A DNA stretch of 64,000 nucleotides from positions 120,115,797 to 120,179,796 of the forward strand of contig NC_133652.1 in assembly GCF_009905375.1 (NCBI RefSeq), in the 5' to 3' direction. This document shows, piece by piece, positions 1 through 10,093 of this stretch (position 1 is its first letter; every line of letters starts with the position of its first letter). This DNA comes from Apium graveolens. Its lineage: Eukaryota > Streptophyta > Magnoliopsida > Apiales > Apiaceae. The position numbers were made by a program, and so were the translations under genes. The notes below the pieces were generated by a model that did not search any database, was not told the DNA's origin, and saw only the letters and a list, made by a program, of their open reading frames with translations.

Positions 1-1
1 G

Positions 2-379
2 ATGAGATTCGGAAATAAAGGGAAGTTGAGTCCTCGATATATTGGACCTTTTGAGATTTTGAGACGGATAGGACTCGTGGCGTACGAGTTAGCCATACCT
101 CCAAACCTCCAACAGGTTCATAATGTTTTTCATGTGTTAATGTTGAGGAATTATAACGTGGATGCCAAACATATTATGGAGCATGAACATGTGGACCTTC
201 AAGTAGATTTGTCCTATGTGGAACAACCTATTGAGATCATTGACTAGAAAGAACAAGTACTCTGGAGCAAGACTGTCAAGCTAGTTAGAGTTCTGTGAAG
301 ACATCACAATGTCGAGGAGTCGATATGGGGGTTAAAAAGCCATATGCAAGAAAAGTACCCCCATCTATTTGTGGACTGA
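2..379 (+). pseudogene. Element E: pol 3' end (integrase C-terminus and chromodomain), broken
   Basis: This is the C-terminal end of a Ty3/gypsy chromovirus polyprotein. It begins inside the integrase C-terminal domain ([15 protein letters not shown], then VHNVFHV) and runs into a chromodomain-like tail (VKLVRVL ... VEESIW ... KYPHLF). The same blocks occur in elements C and D in this window, which supports the call. The frame has a stop TAG at 245-247 and a further TGA just before the tail, so the copy is dead. In this family the integrase C-terminus and chromodomain help choose the integration site, usually methylated-H3 heterochromatin. The N-terminal part lies outside the window. The polypurine tract and 3' LTR follow directly. 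Confidence 0.9.
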
Positions 380-396
380 TTTCGAGACGGAATCCT

Positions 397-412
397 TTTA
401 AGGGGGGGAGGC
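397..412 (+). other. Element E polypurine tract
   Basis: A purine run (ttttaagggggggaggc) sits immediately before the first base of the 3' LTR. It is the expected plus-strand primer site for reverse transcription. Elements C and D have equivalent runs in minus orientation (10060-10077 and 24718-24732). Confidence 0.85.
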
Positions 413-2452
413 TGTAAGAACCCTAAATTTTGTAATATTTTAAAACTTCAGTGAATAGTAACTGGAGGTGATTATGTAAAACTTTTGAGTTCACCATAAA
501 TGAATACTGGAATCTTGAGAATCCGAGAACGTATTCTTGTTTACCGAGTAAAATAAGTCAACGTAAAAGCCGTCAGAATTCGAAGATTCACATTTATACT
601 ATGTGCTTTAGTATTCGTAAATAATGGTATAGAACCGGGAGTACTACATCAAATAAACAATTCATTAAGGTATCATTAAGATCAAGAGAAAGGCATGGAA
701 GTAACTAAAGGATTATAAACGATAAAAGAAATCCTTACGAAATGAAACGTTCTACGGGAAAACTATCGGAATAAAATGACAAGTGCATGAGTGTAAATTA
801 AATAAGAAGTTAATGGAAGCCATTCAAGGTGGCCATGCAAGATCCTACACCCAACTAGTAGTTATAAGTGTTACTCGTAGTTAGTAAATCAAACTAGAAT
901 AGTAGCATGAATAGTGTAGGGGAGACAAGAAGTACCATGCACCATGCTTCTACTTTTTTACTCCACCACACAAATAATCAAGCCATACCTCCACTTTTAT
1001 TTTGTCCAAATAATTATATATCAACCCATACTTCTATTTTACACCACACCACTCAAGTAACCAAGTCAAGAAAAGCTCCCACACTCCTCATTACCAGCAG
1101 TTTGGATTTTCAGACCAGGGGGAAAGAAAAATTTATAACTTGAGGTTTAGAGCTTCATAAATCATTACATTTGGACCATAGCTTCCTTATTACATAAAAA
1201 AGGTACGTGCAAAGTTTTATAGCCATTCATTAAGGATTTCAGAGGTAAATCGTGGTCCAAATTTGGGCATGTTTTTGTTGGTTAAAACTAAGTTGTGTTC
1301 TTGATGTTTTCTTGTTAGTTTAAGGCTTGTTAAGGATGGATCAAGCTTTTGCAAGGTTAATACACTCATCCTAGGTGTTCTAAGGATCCAAGACAGGTAT
1401 AACTCTTCACCCTTAATGATTTTAGGGTTAAATTTATGGATTTATGTTATAGAGTTTCAAGATTTAAAAGATTGTGAGTGCTTGAGGTTTATGTGTTTAA
1501 ATCTTGTTAAGTTTTAAAGATTATGAGATGTGGTTCTTGTATGTTACACTATATTATTTATAGAATGAGTATATGAGTGAATCTTGAAGATTATATATGT
1601 TGATGTTAGTTATAAGTGGTGAAAATGTCAAGATCTTGTTGTATATGTTAAGTTTGAAACTTGTGCACTTATTCTGGATTGTGCAGAAGGTTCGGCCATG
1701 AAATCCTCTGTAAATTGTGAACCACTGGACATGAAAATCTAGATATTGTTTTTAATTTTCTGTACATATAATTAATCTCGCGATGTGATTTACGGTTTAG
1801 GAGTATTGTCCGTTTTAGTGAAAATCATTCCTGCGAAAAGACAACTACAGATTAGTGCAGTTGTATGATGAATTTGGAACCTTAAAAATTTCAATTTGAC
1901 TTTGGAAAACTGATGATAACTGGATATTACATTAGGGAAGAAAGCCCAAAAAGAATTTTGGGAAAATATTAATTTTTCGATTTTATAGAAATGTTTGAAT
2001 AAAAAGAGCGCAAGAGAGAAACGCGTAAAAAGGAGGTTTTGGCGCGCATTTTCTCACATTCAAACTTAAAACTTGAAATGGACTTGGTAATACGAGCGAT
2101 CAATATTAAAACTCGAAAATGCCATAAAGTGAGTATTGAAGTGTTAATAATGTGACGAACGGAGATTGGTTACATTTACGTTCTTACGAAAGATAGTTAT
2201 TAAAAATGAATCGTTGATCGCGTTCTAACTTAGAATGTTGGTCCTTGATTATAGATCGTTACACGAAGCCCCGATACCACATATCCCCTAGCACTCGAGG
2301 CAAGTTTTCAAAATCCTATCTTATAATATCCATGCTTTAAATACTGTTGTGATTATGATACCATGCTTTACGGTTTAACATAAACGAATGATATATGCTT
2401 GTATATGATTTCAATAAGCCTACAATGTGCGTTTATTTATGAAATATAATTT
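413..2452 (+). mobile_element. Element E 3' LTR, first part
   Basis: The LTR starts tgtaagaacc right after the polypurine tract. It aligns in order, though weakly, with the LTR of insertion G: similar start, a shared ctcgaggcaagttttc-like block near 2300, then TA-rich sequence. It is interrupted by copia element A near 2452 and resumes at 40783-42554, giving a reconstructed LTR length of about 3.8 kb. No gene is supported inside; the ~78-codon ORF at 907-1143 has no family features. Confidence 0.8.
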
Positions 2453-2500
2453 TGAATAGCTCACAGCTGCTTTACGGTTTAATATAAAAGAATGATATAT
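2453..2500. other. Patchwork junction between E LTR and A LTR
   Basis: The join holds a mosaic of local copies. Positions 2451-2474 repeat the A-LTR sequence at 2543-2567 (ttgaatagctcacagctgc...). Positions 2468-2500 repeat the E-LTR sequence at 2364-2397 (tgctttacggtttaa...). The first ~210 bp of the A LTR, present at 39701-39911, are missing here, as is any target duplication. This looks like a templated-insertion repair scar. Confidence 0.75.
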
Positions 2501-3342
2501 ATATATATATATATATATATCAGATTGAGAACTCTGTGAAGATTTGAATAGCTCACAGCTGCTTTACAAGTTGAACAAACAGAACTACAGAGAAATTCTT
2601 ACAGAACACAGCTTGATATGTTTCTCTAAAAAATAAGTTTGCTTGGTAAAAAGAAGGTTCTACTTGCTACACTTGGTTTATATATCACCAAGTTACATGA
2701 CAGTAAGACAAGATAATAGAACACAAATATATCTAGTCTAACTCCATGCTGCTTCACTACTCTATTCCAGCATATTTGAAAATATTCACATTTGTATGGA
2801 AATGGTAATGCTTCTTTGTTCTCAAAATCCTGCTTAACAGGCTGCCACATTCCTTTTACAAAAACCCAACGCATGTGACTGTGTTGTCACTATCAACAGC
2901 TATTTTGAATATGATCATCCGTCGGGAGTCAAGTTGATTATCCGTTGGGTACTTTATTGATCATCCGTTGGGAGCCTTTGTAGATTATCCGTTGGGAGTC
3001 TTTCTGCCACTTGACTCTATTTCATTTATACAAAATTACAAGACATCTTATATTTATAATTAGCCAACATATTATGTACATCAATCTAGTAGTCACAATG
3101 ACTTATAGAATCCTACAACATCTACGTAACTAAAACATGTTATTTGCAGAAATGTGTTATAATACTTATTTTTTACATAAGCTACACTCTCGATGGATGT
3201 TCAGTTGTCATCCGTCAGGACTATAAAGTTCATCCATTGGGAATGTAATAGAACATCCGTCGAGAGCTACAAAAATCACTAAGTTAAATCTGCTAAGGTG
3301 TTTTGTTTAACTTATCATCAAGTTCACAAAATATTCCTAACA
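2501..3342 (-). mobile_element. Element A 3' LTR, truncated
   Basis: This is the left-hand LTR of Sirevirus-like element A in minus orientation. It matches the right LTR (39701-40782) from the TA repeat onward and ends in ...cctaaca, whose complement tgttagg is the LTR start. A TATA-box-like tttatata (minus strand tatataaa) lies at 2677-2684, conserved in the other A LTR and in B. Several copies of the ATCCGTCGAG-like motif lie at about 2925-3000 and 3190-3270. About 210 bp at the U5 end are missing. Confidence 0.9.
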
Positions 3343-3356
3343 ATCTGCCCCAATTT
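3343..3356 (-). other. Element A polypurine tract
   Basis: On the minus strand this reads aaattggggcagat, immediately before the 3' LTR start tgttagg. It is a typical copia polypurine tract position. Between it and the end of ORF3 (3609) there are about 250 bp of AT-rich untranslated sequence with no further feature. Confidence 0.8.
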
Positions 3357-3608
3357 ATGTCTACTGGAATTGTAGCCATAAATTAAGAGAAACTTGATGA
3401 TAACAAAACACCCCAAATATACAGATTGAGATATAATAGATAAATCTGATAAGTGCTTTAGGATTTATTGAAAATTGAATAAAGTAGAGTGCACAAAGAG
3501 TTCTCATAATCATTATCAAGGTGCTCCTCTAGTATAAGCAGATGATTTTTATTTCCTTGATTGTCTGGATTTCTTCCTAAGCTTCCTGTTATTCTCTTCT
3601 ATTTGATT

Positions 3609-6010
3609 CTAGAGTTGTCTGTGGAATTCAAGTTCATCAGCTTCAGATACATCCAGCTTTTCTTGCATTTTCAGTAGAGTCTCATTGCTAGAGATATTCA
3701 ATTGGTCATCTAGTCTGAAGAATCTTCTAACACCCTTGTCATCCATGAATTCCATTAGCCAATAAGGCCTTAAATAAACTCTACTTCCTGTGAAGGGAAT
3801 TGTTAGAGTTCTTGGAAGTGCATTCTTGGCTTTATCACTCCTTAGATCTTCTATCTTCTTTAGGACCAATTTCCTTGCAGTTACATTGAAACCAAAGTTT
3901 TTCTTGAAGGATGGGAAGATCTTTATTAGTATAGAGCAGCTTTCCTGAAGAATCCTGTGAAGTGGCCATGTAATTTCTCTCCCTCCCTTGTACTTAAACA
4001 CCAGACTTTCAGGAAGATGTCTGTGAGCATCAATCCCTCTTACTTCTTCCAATTTATCCAAGTAGAGATTTATATCTGAAAACTCCTTGATGTCACAGTT
4101 ATATAAAAGATCTCCCTTGTTGACTGTAGGTTGAGATTTGGTTAAGGTCTTGGTTCTGAGAGTCACATGCTTGACTTTCTTGATTGCTCTAGACTTTGTT
4201 TTTATTGGCTTGTTGAAGATAGGTAAATTGAGTTCAGGAATTGGCAAACTTTTCCAGTCTATTGGCTCATCCTTGGGGATTATATGCTCACCATGAAAGT
4301 TCTTTATTGAATCCACCTTGAATTCCTCATGTACCACTGAGGGCTTGGATGTTTGAGTTGAAGTTGTAGACTGTTTGGGAATGTAGTCTTCCATTTCCTC
4401 ATCACTGAAGTCCAATTTTCTTTTAGAGTGAAGCTTGTATCTGAATTTCCTTTTCTGTTGAAGTTCATTCTGCATTTTTTGATCTTGAGCTTCAGTAATC
4501 ACAGGTGGTTTTGCAGAAATCTCAGTTGTAGTCTTCACATCTAGAAGTTTGGCCAAGATAGCAGCTTGCTTCTTCTTTTGTTTGAGCTTTTTAGCATCTA
4601 AGGCAGTCTGCTTCTTTTCTTGCTTGATCCTTTCTTTTTCTTCCTTCTTAGCTTCTACAAACTGAGGGTGTCCAGCCACCACAAAGATTTCCTTACCATT
4701 CCTGTAGATCTTGGCAATTCTCTTCTTTTGTACTTAATCAAATGGATCTTTATAAAATGCTATGAACCTTGCCAACAGCTTCTTTTCATCTGGTTTTGGA
4801 GTCTCAAACATGAGATCCAAGGGATTCTTGTCTGATGACTTTGGATAGTTCTTTTTAGGCTTCAAAATCAGATTAGATTTTGGAGATTTGATGCATGAAG
4901 TTTGGCCTTTTCCAAGCTACCTAGACTCATTTTATTCACTGAGATTTTCTTGACTTGTGAGTGGTGATGAAAAGTCTTGTCTGGTTTCTATATTTGACTA
5001 AATTTCTTCTGATTTATGCATCAATATTTTTTCATTTATCATCCAATTCCTTCTCAGCAGCTACAACATCAAGCATCTTGAGGTTTGAGTTTGAATTCAG
5101 ATTAGCAGCTGCTATTTGGATCTGATCAATGCTGTCCAATACTGGTGGCTTTGGCAAAGTAATTTCTGGAACTATTACTTGACTGATTTGAACATTTATC
5201 ACATGCTCCCCATCACTGGTTGACTCTCCTTGACTAACTGGGGTTGTTGACTCTTTCTCTTCCTTTTTGTTATCATCAAGTAGAGTGGAGGTAGAAGTCT
5301 GTGCGGCCACCAGCTTTTGTAGCAACTGAGTTTGTTGTGCTTGATGTAGATGAATAGCTATGAGAGAGGCTTCAACTGCTTTCAATCTTGTGTCCAAGGA
5401 ATCCACTTTAGTTGCAAGATTAGAATTTCTCCTCAACTGTCTATTGATGTCAAGCATTGTTGTATTTGGAAATGTAGCATCCAATCTTTCAGGGACACTC
5501 TTCTTGACTTGGTCAATCTCTGTTTTGATTGAAGTGACATCTTGATTATGTTTAAGGTCTTGTATTTGATGTAGTTGTAGAGAATGTGGTGTGCCTGTAG
5601 AAGCTTCTTGGTGCTTGCATTAGTGGTGGCTTGAAGAGTAGTGTGTGTCTGTTGAATGATATGGAAAAGAGTTGTCTTGAAATGTTGTTCATCACACTCT
5701 TTACAAAAACACCCAAGGTGGAATGTTTGATCTGGAGCTAGGGCCTGCTTCCCCCCCATATCCATGAAATCTTCTCCATCACCATATTCATCTCCAAAGA
5801 AGTCTTCAGACTCACCAGTTCCATAGTCAACATCATCATCAACCTTGTTTGGCATGGCTGTGATGGCATCCTTGGCCCTTTGCATTGAAGCTGTAGTGTG
5901 CACCAAGTTGAGTAGCTTCTCAGCCTCCTCATTTCCCTGTCCAGCCAAAATTTGATATGTTGTGACAGGATGAGTAAATGTCTCAGAATCCAAAGAGATA
6001 GAATCAATTA
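3609..6010 (-). pseudogene. Element A ORF3, C-terminal part
   Basis: This continues the accessory ORF begun at 20677, after the interruption by element C. It matches element B 62445-63929 in order. The parts are an acidic segment after ETFTHPV (about 5990-5750), a likely coiled coil containing LDINRQLRRNSNLATKVDSL (about 5480-5270), a Lys/Glu-rich coiled coil (GHPQFVEAKKEEKERIKQEK, about 4680-4560), and a C-terminal globular segment (LYLDKLEEVRGIDAHRHLPE to the stop at 3609). There is an in-frame TAA at 4734-4736 and several frame changes between 4740 and 5600. I recognise no enzyme motif, signal peptide or membrane segment. The function is unknown; it may be a structural or nucleic-acid-binding accessory protein. 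Confidence 0.75.
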
Positions 6011-6180
6011 TGTCACGCCCCCAACTTAAACAGCAAATTAAATATAACTATTACAACATTTCTAAAAGAAGAATACACAACCAACTCCAAGACCTTACAG
6101 TTTAGGGTTTGGAACAACCCAACACTACCAACTATTATATCTGATTTTAAATACCGAGTCCTCACACAAACTATTATTAC

Positions 6181-6252
6181 TTATTCTACCTGAGCTCGAA
6201 CATAAGCATCAGCATCACAGGTCTTACGGGCAGTCTGCTTGAATCTAACCAT
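6181..6252 (-). CDS. Histone H3-tail-like mini-ORF in C 3' LTR
   Basis: This is a 23-codon ORF starting MVRFKQTARKT and ending ...YVRAQVE. Histone H3 starts MARTKQTARKS, so 8 of the first 10 residues match, including the exact KQTARK block holding K4 and K9. The ATG lies 9 nt after an 'acag' (minus strand), the same spacing as in the E and G LTRs. Three codons before the stop is CAG|GTAGAA, a good plant 5' splice-site match in phase 0. The copy in the 5' LTR (15685-15756) is identical. That it is translated, and that it acts as an H3 mimic, are inferences. It could instead be a chance short ORF kept only by LTR homogeneity, but homologous ORFs in E and G argue against that. Confidence 0.5.
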   Translation of the reverse strand: MVRFKQTARKTCDADAYVRAQVE

Positions 6253-6261
6253 AGCTGCTAG

Positions 6262-6305
6262 CTGTAATATCAGGGTAAAGCAAGAAGTGAGCCAAATGCT
6301 CAACA
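6262..6305 (-). promoter_or_regulatory. Conserved LTR block upstream of mini-ORF (C)
   Basis: On the minus strand it contains gagcatttggctcacttc then ttgctttaccctgatattac, ending in an AG 9 nt before the mini-ORF. The core ggctcactcttgcttt is shared with G (51531-51577) and E (42107-42152), although the surrounding LTR sequence is barely alignable. It could be a core promoter/initiator, or a branch point plus 3' splice site. Confidence 0.5.
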
Positions 6306-9300
6306 AGTGCTAACAGTACGATACAAAATATAAATCGAGATATAAATTAAAGAATGTCAATGGGAAGACATAATCTGAGATAACGAGAGATTAAACATTG
6401 GGTAATGGCATCATTTTTACTTGTATCAAAACAAATTTCAAAAAATCATGTCTTAATCAAAATCATTTTAGGACGCTACGGATTACAGCTGGTGATCAGC
6501 CGCGAAGTAATCCCGAAACTCGCTGGGTTCTAAAACATTAATGGGAATCCCTAGGCAACTTTTAAGCCTAATATAAGTGTGGAAAGGACTCGCGTCTCAG
6601 TCCAGATCCACCATTCAAAGAAAACATTTATCCCCCTTTGGGACTGAAAACCCACATTTTATTCATTTCAAAAAAAAAACTAATGCCGAATTAAGACAAA
6701 ATCTCTTTTTACAGTAAACATCTTTATCAAGGGATTATATATCAACTCGAAATACGGGAAATATGGTATTCAATCTCAGGGCCACGATTCACAAAACTAT
6801 ACTCTATTAAAGTAACTGAATGGTTTTCATATATCAAAGTTTGGACAAGGGAATTTAGTGAGGCTATTGGATATCATGAAGGGAAATGTCAAATTGGGCT
6901 TAAAGCAATGGTTTCTCATCAAGGTTCAAGTGCTGGATCTTCAAGGATGTAAGCTTCATGAATACTAAGGGTGTTAAGGTATGAAGATATAATTTTTAGC
7001 TCAGGATATATCAGAATTGTCAAGCTTTAGGATAGGAAAGAGGGGTATCAATTAATGAGGGATCACTTTGATAAGTATCTGACTTTCAGGGTTCAAGGTA
7101 TGGTTCTATAGGGGTTCAAGTATCAGGATGAGATATCAATACTTAGGAATCATCAGCATGTTAATCAAGAGAATCAACTAAGAGTGGTAACTACCCTTTC
7201 CTTTATCATGGCATTCAAATTAGTTTAGTATACTATCATGAATAAGACTTTTGAACTACTTGCAATACATACTCGAGGGTTCATGGCATTTCTATATGAT
7301 TCAAAGATAAACATAAGATACGCTTGACTTAATATATCAAATGACAGGGATAGTTGTAGCAATGTATGAATTATTAGCAGTAAATACGAAGGTCAAGTAG
7401 AATCACTTGCCTTGAGAAAGGCTGGTCTGGTCTAACTGGTAGGAGCAACTGGAGCTTCACTCGACCTTTATGGCAAGTTTTCCCTCGTCTCGAGATCCTA
7501 CATAAATAATAATCCTCATTATAATATATTCTCACTAACTTAACCTATTTACAACCCGAAATTAAACACGGATGGCACTTAGGCCTATATGCACCTAATT
7601 TTATATTCACTTTTAAATTACGAAAGTACACACATAGCCACATAATCACATATCATATATTAATACCAATAACACCATATATACCATAATGCAACACTAG
7701 GCTTGGATGATCTCGACTCACAACTTAAGTCACCTGGTCGCTAAACTAGACAAGGTCTTCTAATTTTGGCTTCCTAACTCGATGTGCCTTTCCTAAACTA
7801 TCCAAAACCTATTGACCCTCACTTGTGCCTTTTGCTCTACTAACCTTATACTATCTTACAACTATGATGGTTGACCTAATACTCACTTCTAAGTGTTCTA
7901 AAACTATGTGATAAGTGAAAGTGTTCACTGGTGCAAATTTCAGAATGACAACTATGGTTTCTTGAGTGCATTAGACACTCTTAAACTACAAGTTTTCCTT
8001 CACAAATTTTACACAAGACTCTCCTGACCTAAGGGCATCTCACAAACTTGATGTGGCTCAAGGGCCTGGCTTGGGCCTTTTTGGGCCTAAGCTAAAAGTC
8101 CAAGGTTCCCCTGTTTTTCTGGGCAGAAAACGCCCTGACTTGAATTAACTTGTGACACATGGTTCTAACTCATATCCTATGAACTATGGTTGGAAAAACT
8201 TCTCTGACACTCCCTCTAACTAAGGCCCAACAGGGCCTAATGAGGGCCTACCCATGACATGGCCAAATCTCCCTATTTCTAAGTTGCAACAAAACTGTCC
8301 CCTACTGGACAGATTTTGTTATTCTACTTGTGCACCTAACCAAATGACATGCAAACCTCCAACCAACACCTAAAACCTTTTATATACTCCCAATACTAAC
8401 TTCTGGTGGCTTGGGCCTCAAAGTGCACATCAATGACATGATCAAAACTCACTCTAAACCTCAGGGTTCTAAACTGATTTTCTGCAGAAACTATAACTCT
8501 TCTTTCTCCAAGGTTTTGACTTGACAAACTCAACTACCAACATCCCAATACTCAAACCAAGACTTAAACATGGTAATCTACTGAACTAAATCCCTTATTC
8601 TCAAAATAACCTTGGGTGAGATCATCCTTACCTAAGGTACAATTATGGCAAAACAAAAGAAACTACACTTCACAAATCACAAATCTTCATGCTTTTGAAA
8701 TAACAAGATATGCATTTTTATAAAAGATAACCATGAATTATTACCATGCAACAAGGAGCATAAATCAATATTAACACATTATTCCTACTGAAATTAAGGC
8801 TCACTAACAAAATCTTTCCAAATGATCAAAATCTCACAACATTCTAAGAGAAATCCACATGCATGCATGTCTTCGGGTTTTGCAAACCAAAACAACACAT
8901 TTTCTACATATATTCTATCATAAAATTGACATGAAAGCCTAACATAAGCTATACCTAGATGATCACTTAGCATGCAAAGAGTTTTATCAAATTTTCACCA
9001 CAAAATTCAAGTCATTATCACATAAACATGCAAAAATTGATTTAAGCAACAATAATAGTCTTAAGGACCATTCATTCGGCTCCCATATGGTGATGGCCGA
9101 ATGAAATGGATGGGAATGGCCATTTAATCATCAAGAGTTTCCCTCTCAAGACTTGGCACTTCTCCATTCCTTGTAGTCCTCTCAAAAATAACCCTAAACT
9201 GACAAGAATCAAGGTTGTACTTTGAGTTTTAACTAGAACCTTAACATGCAACTTCAAAACTTAAACTTTCTATTCAAAACTCTTTGAAATATGAATGATC

Positions 9301-10059
9301 ATGGTATGGGAAATAACATTTACTTGTATAAAGATTAGAAGCTTGGTTGAGGAATGAAGAAAAATGGGGAGGGGTGGTTCTTGGCTAAAAGCCGAGAGTG
9401 AGGGGGGAAGGAGGGCCGAGAGGAGGGAGAAGGGAGGGAGGAGAGAGTGAGGTGTGGGTGGAGTATGAAAATGATCATGACACTTTGCTTGTTTTATGGT
9501 ATTTGATTTGACAAAATTTGAGTGGAAAGGAGAATTGACAAGACTATCCATCCACTTATACTTGGTTCATTTTGCATGCAAGGGTGAAGAAGGAAATTGG
9601 CTAGAAAAATAAGAGTTAGTGGGGTTGGAATTGTCCTCTTTGTCCTTGAAAAGAATGAGAGGGTGGTTTGCATGCAAGGGCTTTCTTGTAATTTGCTAAA
9701 TATGACAACTAAAATTTATAATGATTTATTTTTATAAAATAAAATACAAGTTCAAAAATTATAAAATTTATACCATAAAATAACTTGGATTTTTAGAGAC
9801 TTTATAAAATCATTTTCAAAATTTGTGAACAAAATACCTTTTAAAAGAAAATTTTTCCAAGGCTTAGAATATTCCTTATAAATCAAAAATAAAGAAATTA
9901 AATAAACTCTTACTTTGAAAAATCATATACTACATAAAGCAAAGTTATAATACAGAAATTTTCACTCACACAAACGTACAATCATTGAATATATTTCATT
10001 CGGCTTTAATATTATACCAAATCCACAAATAATATTATACGAAAATACCGGTTGTAACA

Positions 10060-10077
10060 TCCTCTCCCCCTTAAGGG
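10060..10077 (-). other. Element C polypurine tract
   Basis: Minus strand ccttaagggggagagga lies directly before LTR start tgttacaacc at 10059. Confidence 0.85.
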
Positions 10078-10093
10078 ATTCTGTCCCCAGAAT

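Larger units (their letters stand above)
6011..10059 (-). repeat. Element C 3' LTR
   Basis: This LTR is 4049 bp and complete, ending tg...ca, with its minus-strand start (tgttacaaccgg) at 10059 next to the polypurine tract. It carries the H3-tail-like mini-ORF at 6181-6252. Apart from that I see no supportable gene; short ORFs at 9072-9257 and 9270-9551 lack family features and codon conservation. Confidence 0.95.

Noticed and set aside
907..1143. 78-codon ORF in E LTR
   Set aside because: Low-complexity content, no relative in the other LTRs, no supporting signals.
9072..9257. 61-codon minus ORF in C LTR, repeated at 18574-18759
   Set aside because: Duplicate LTR sequence; no recognisable domain and no link to conserved signals.
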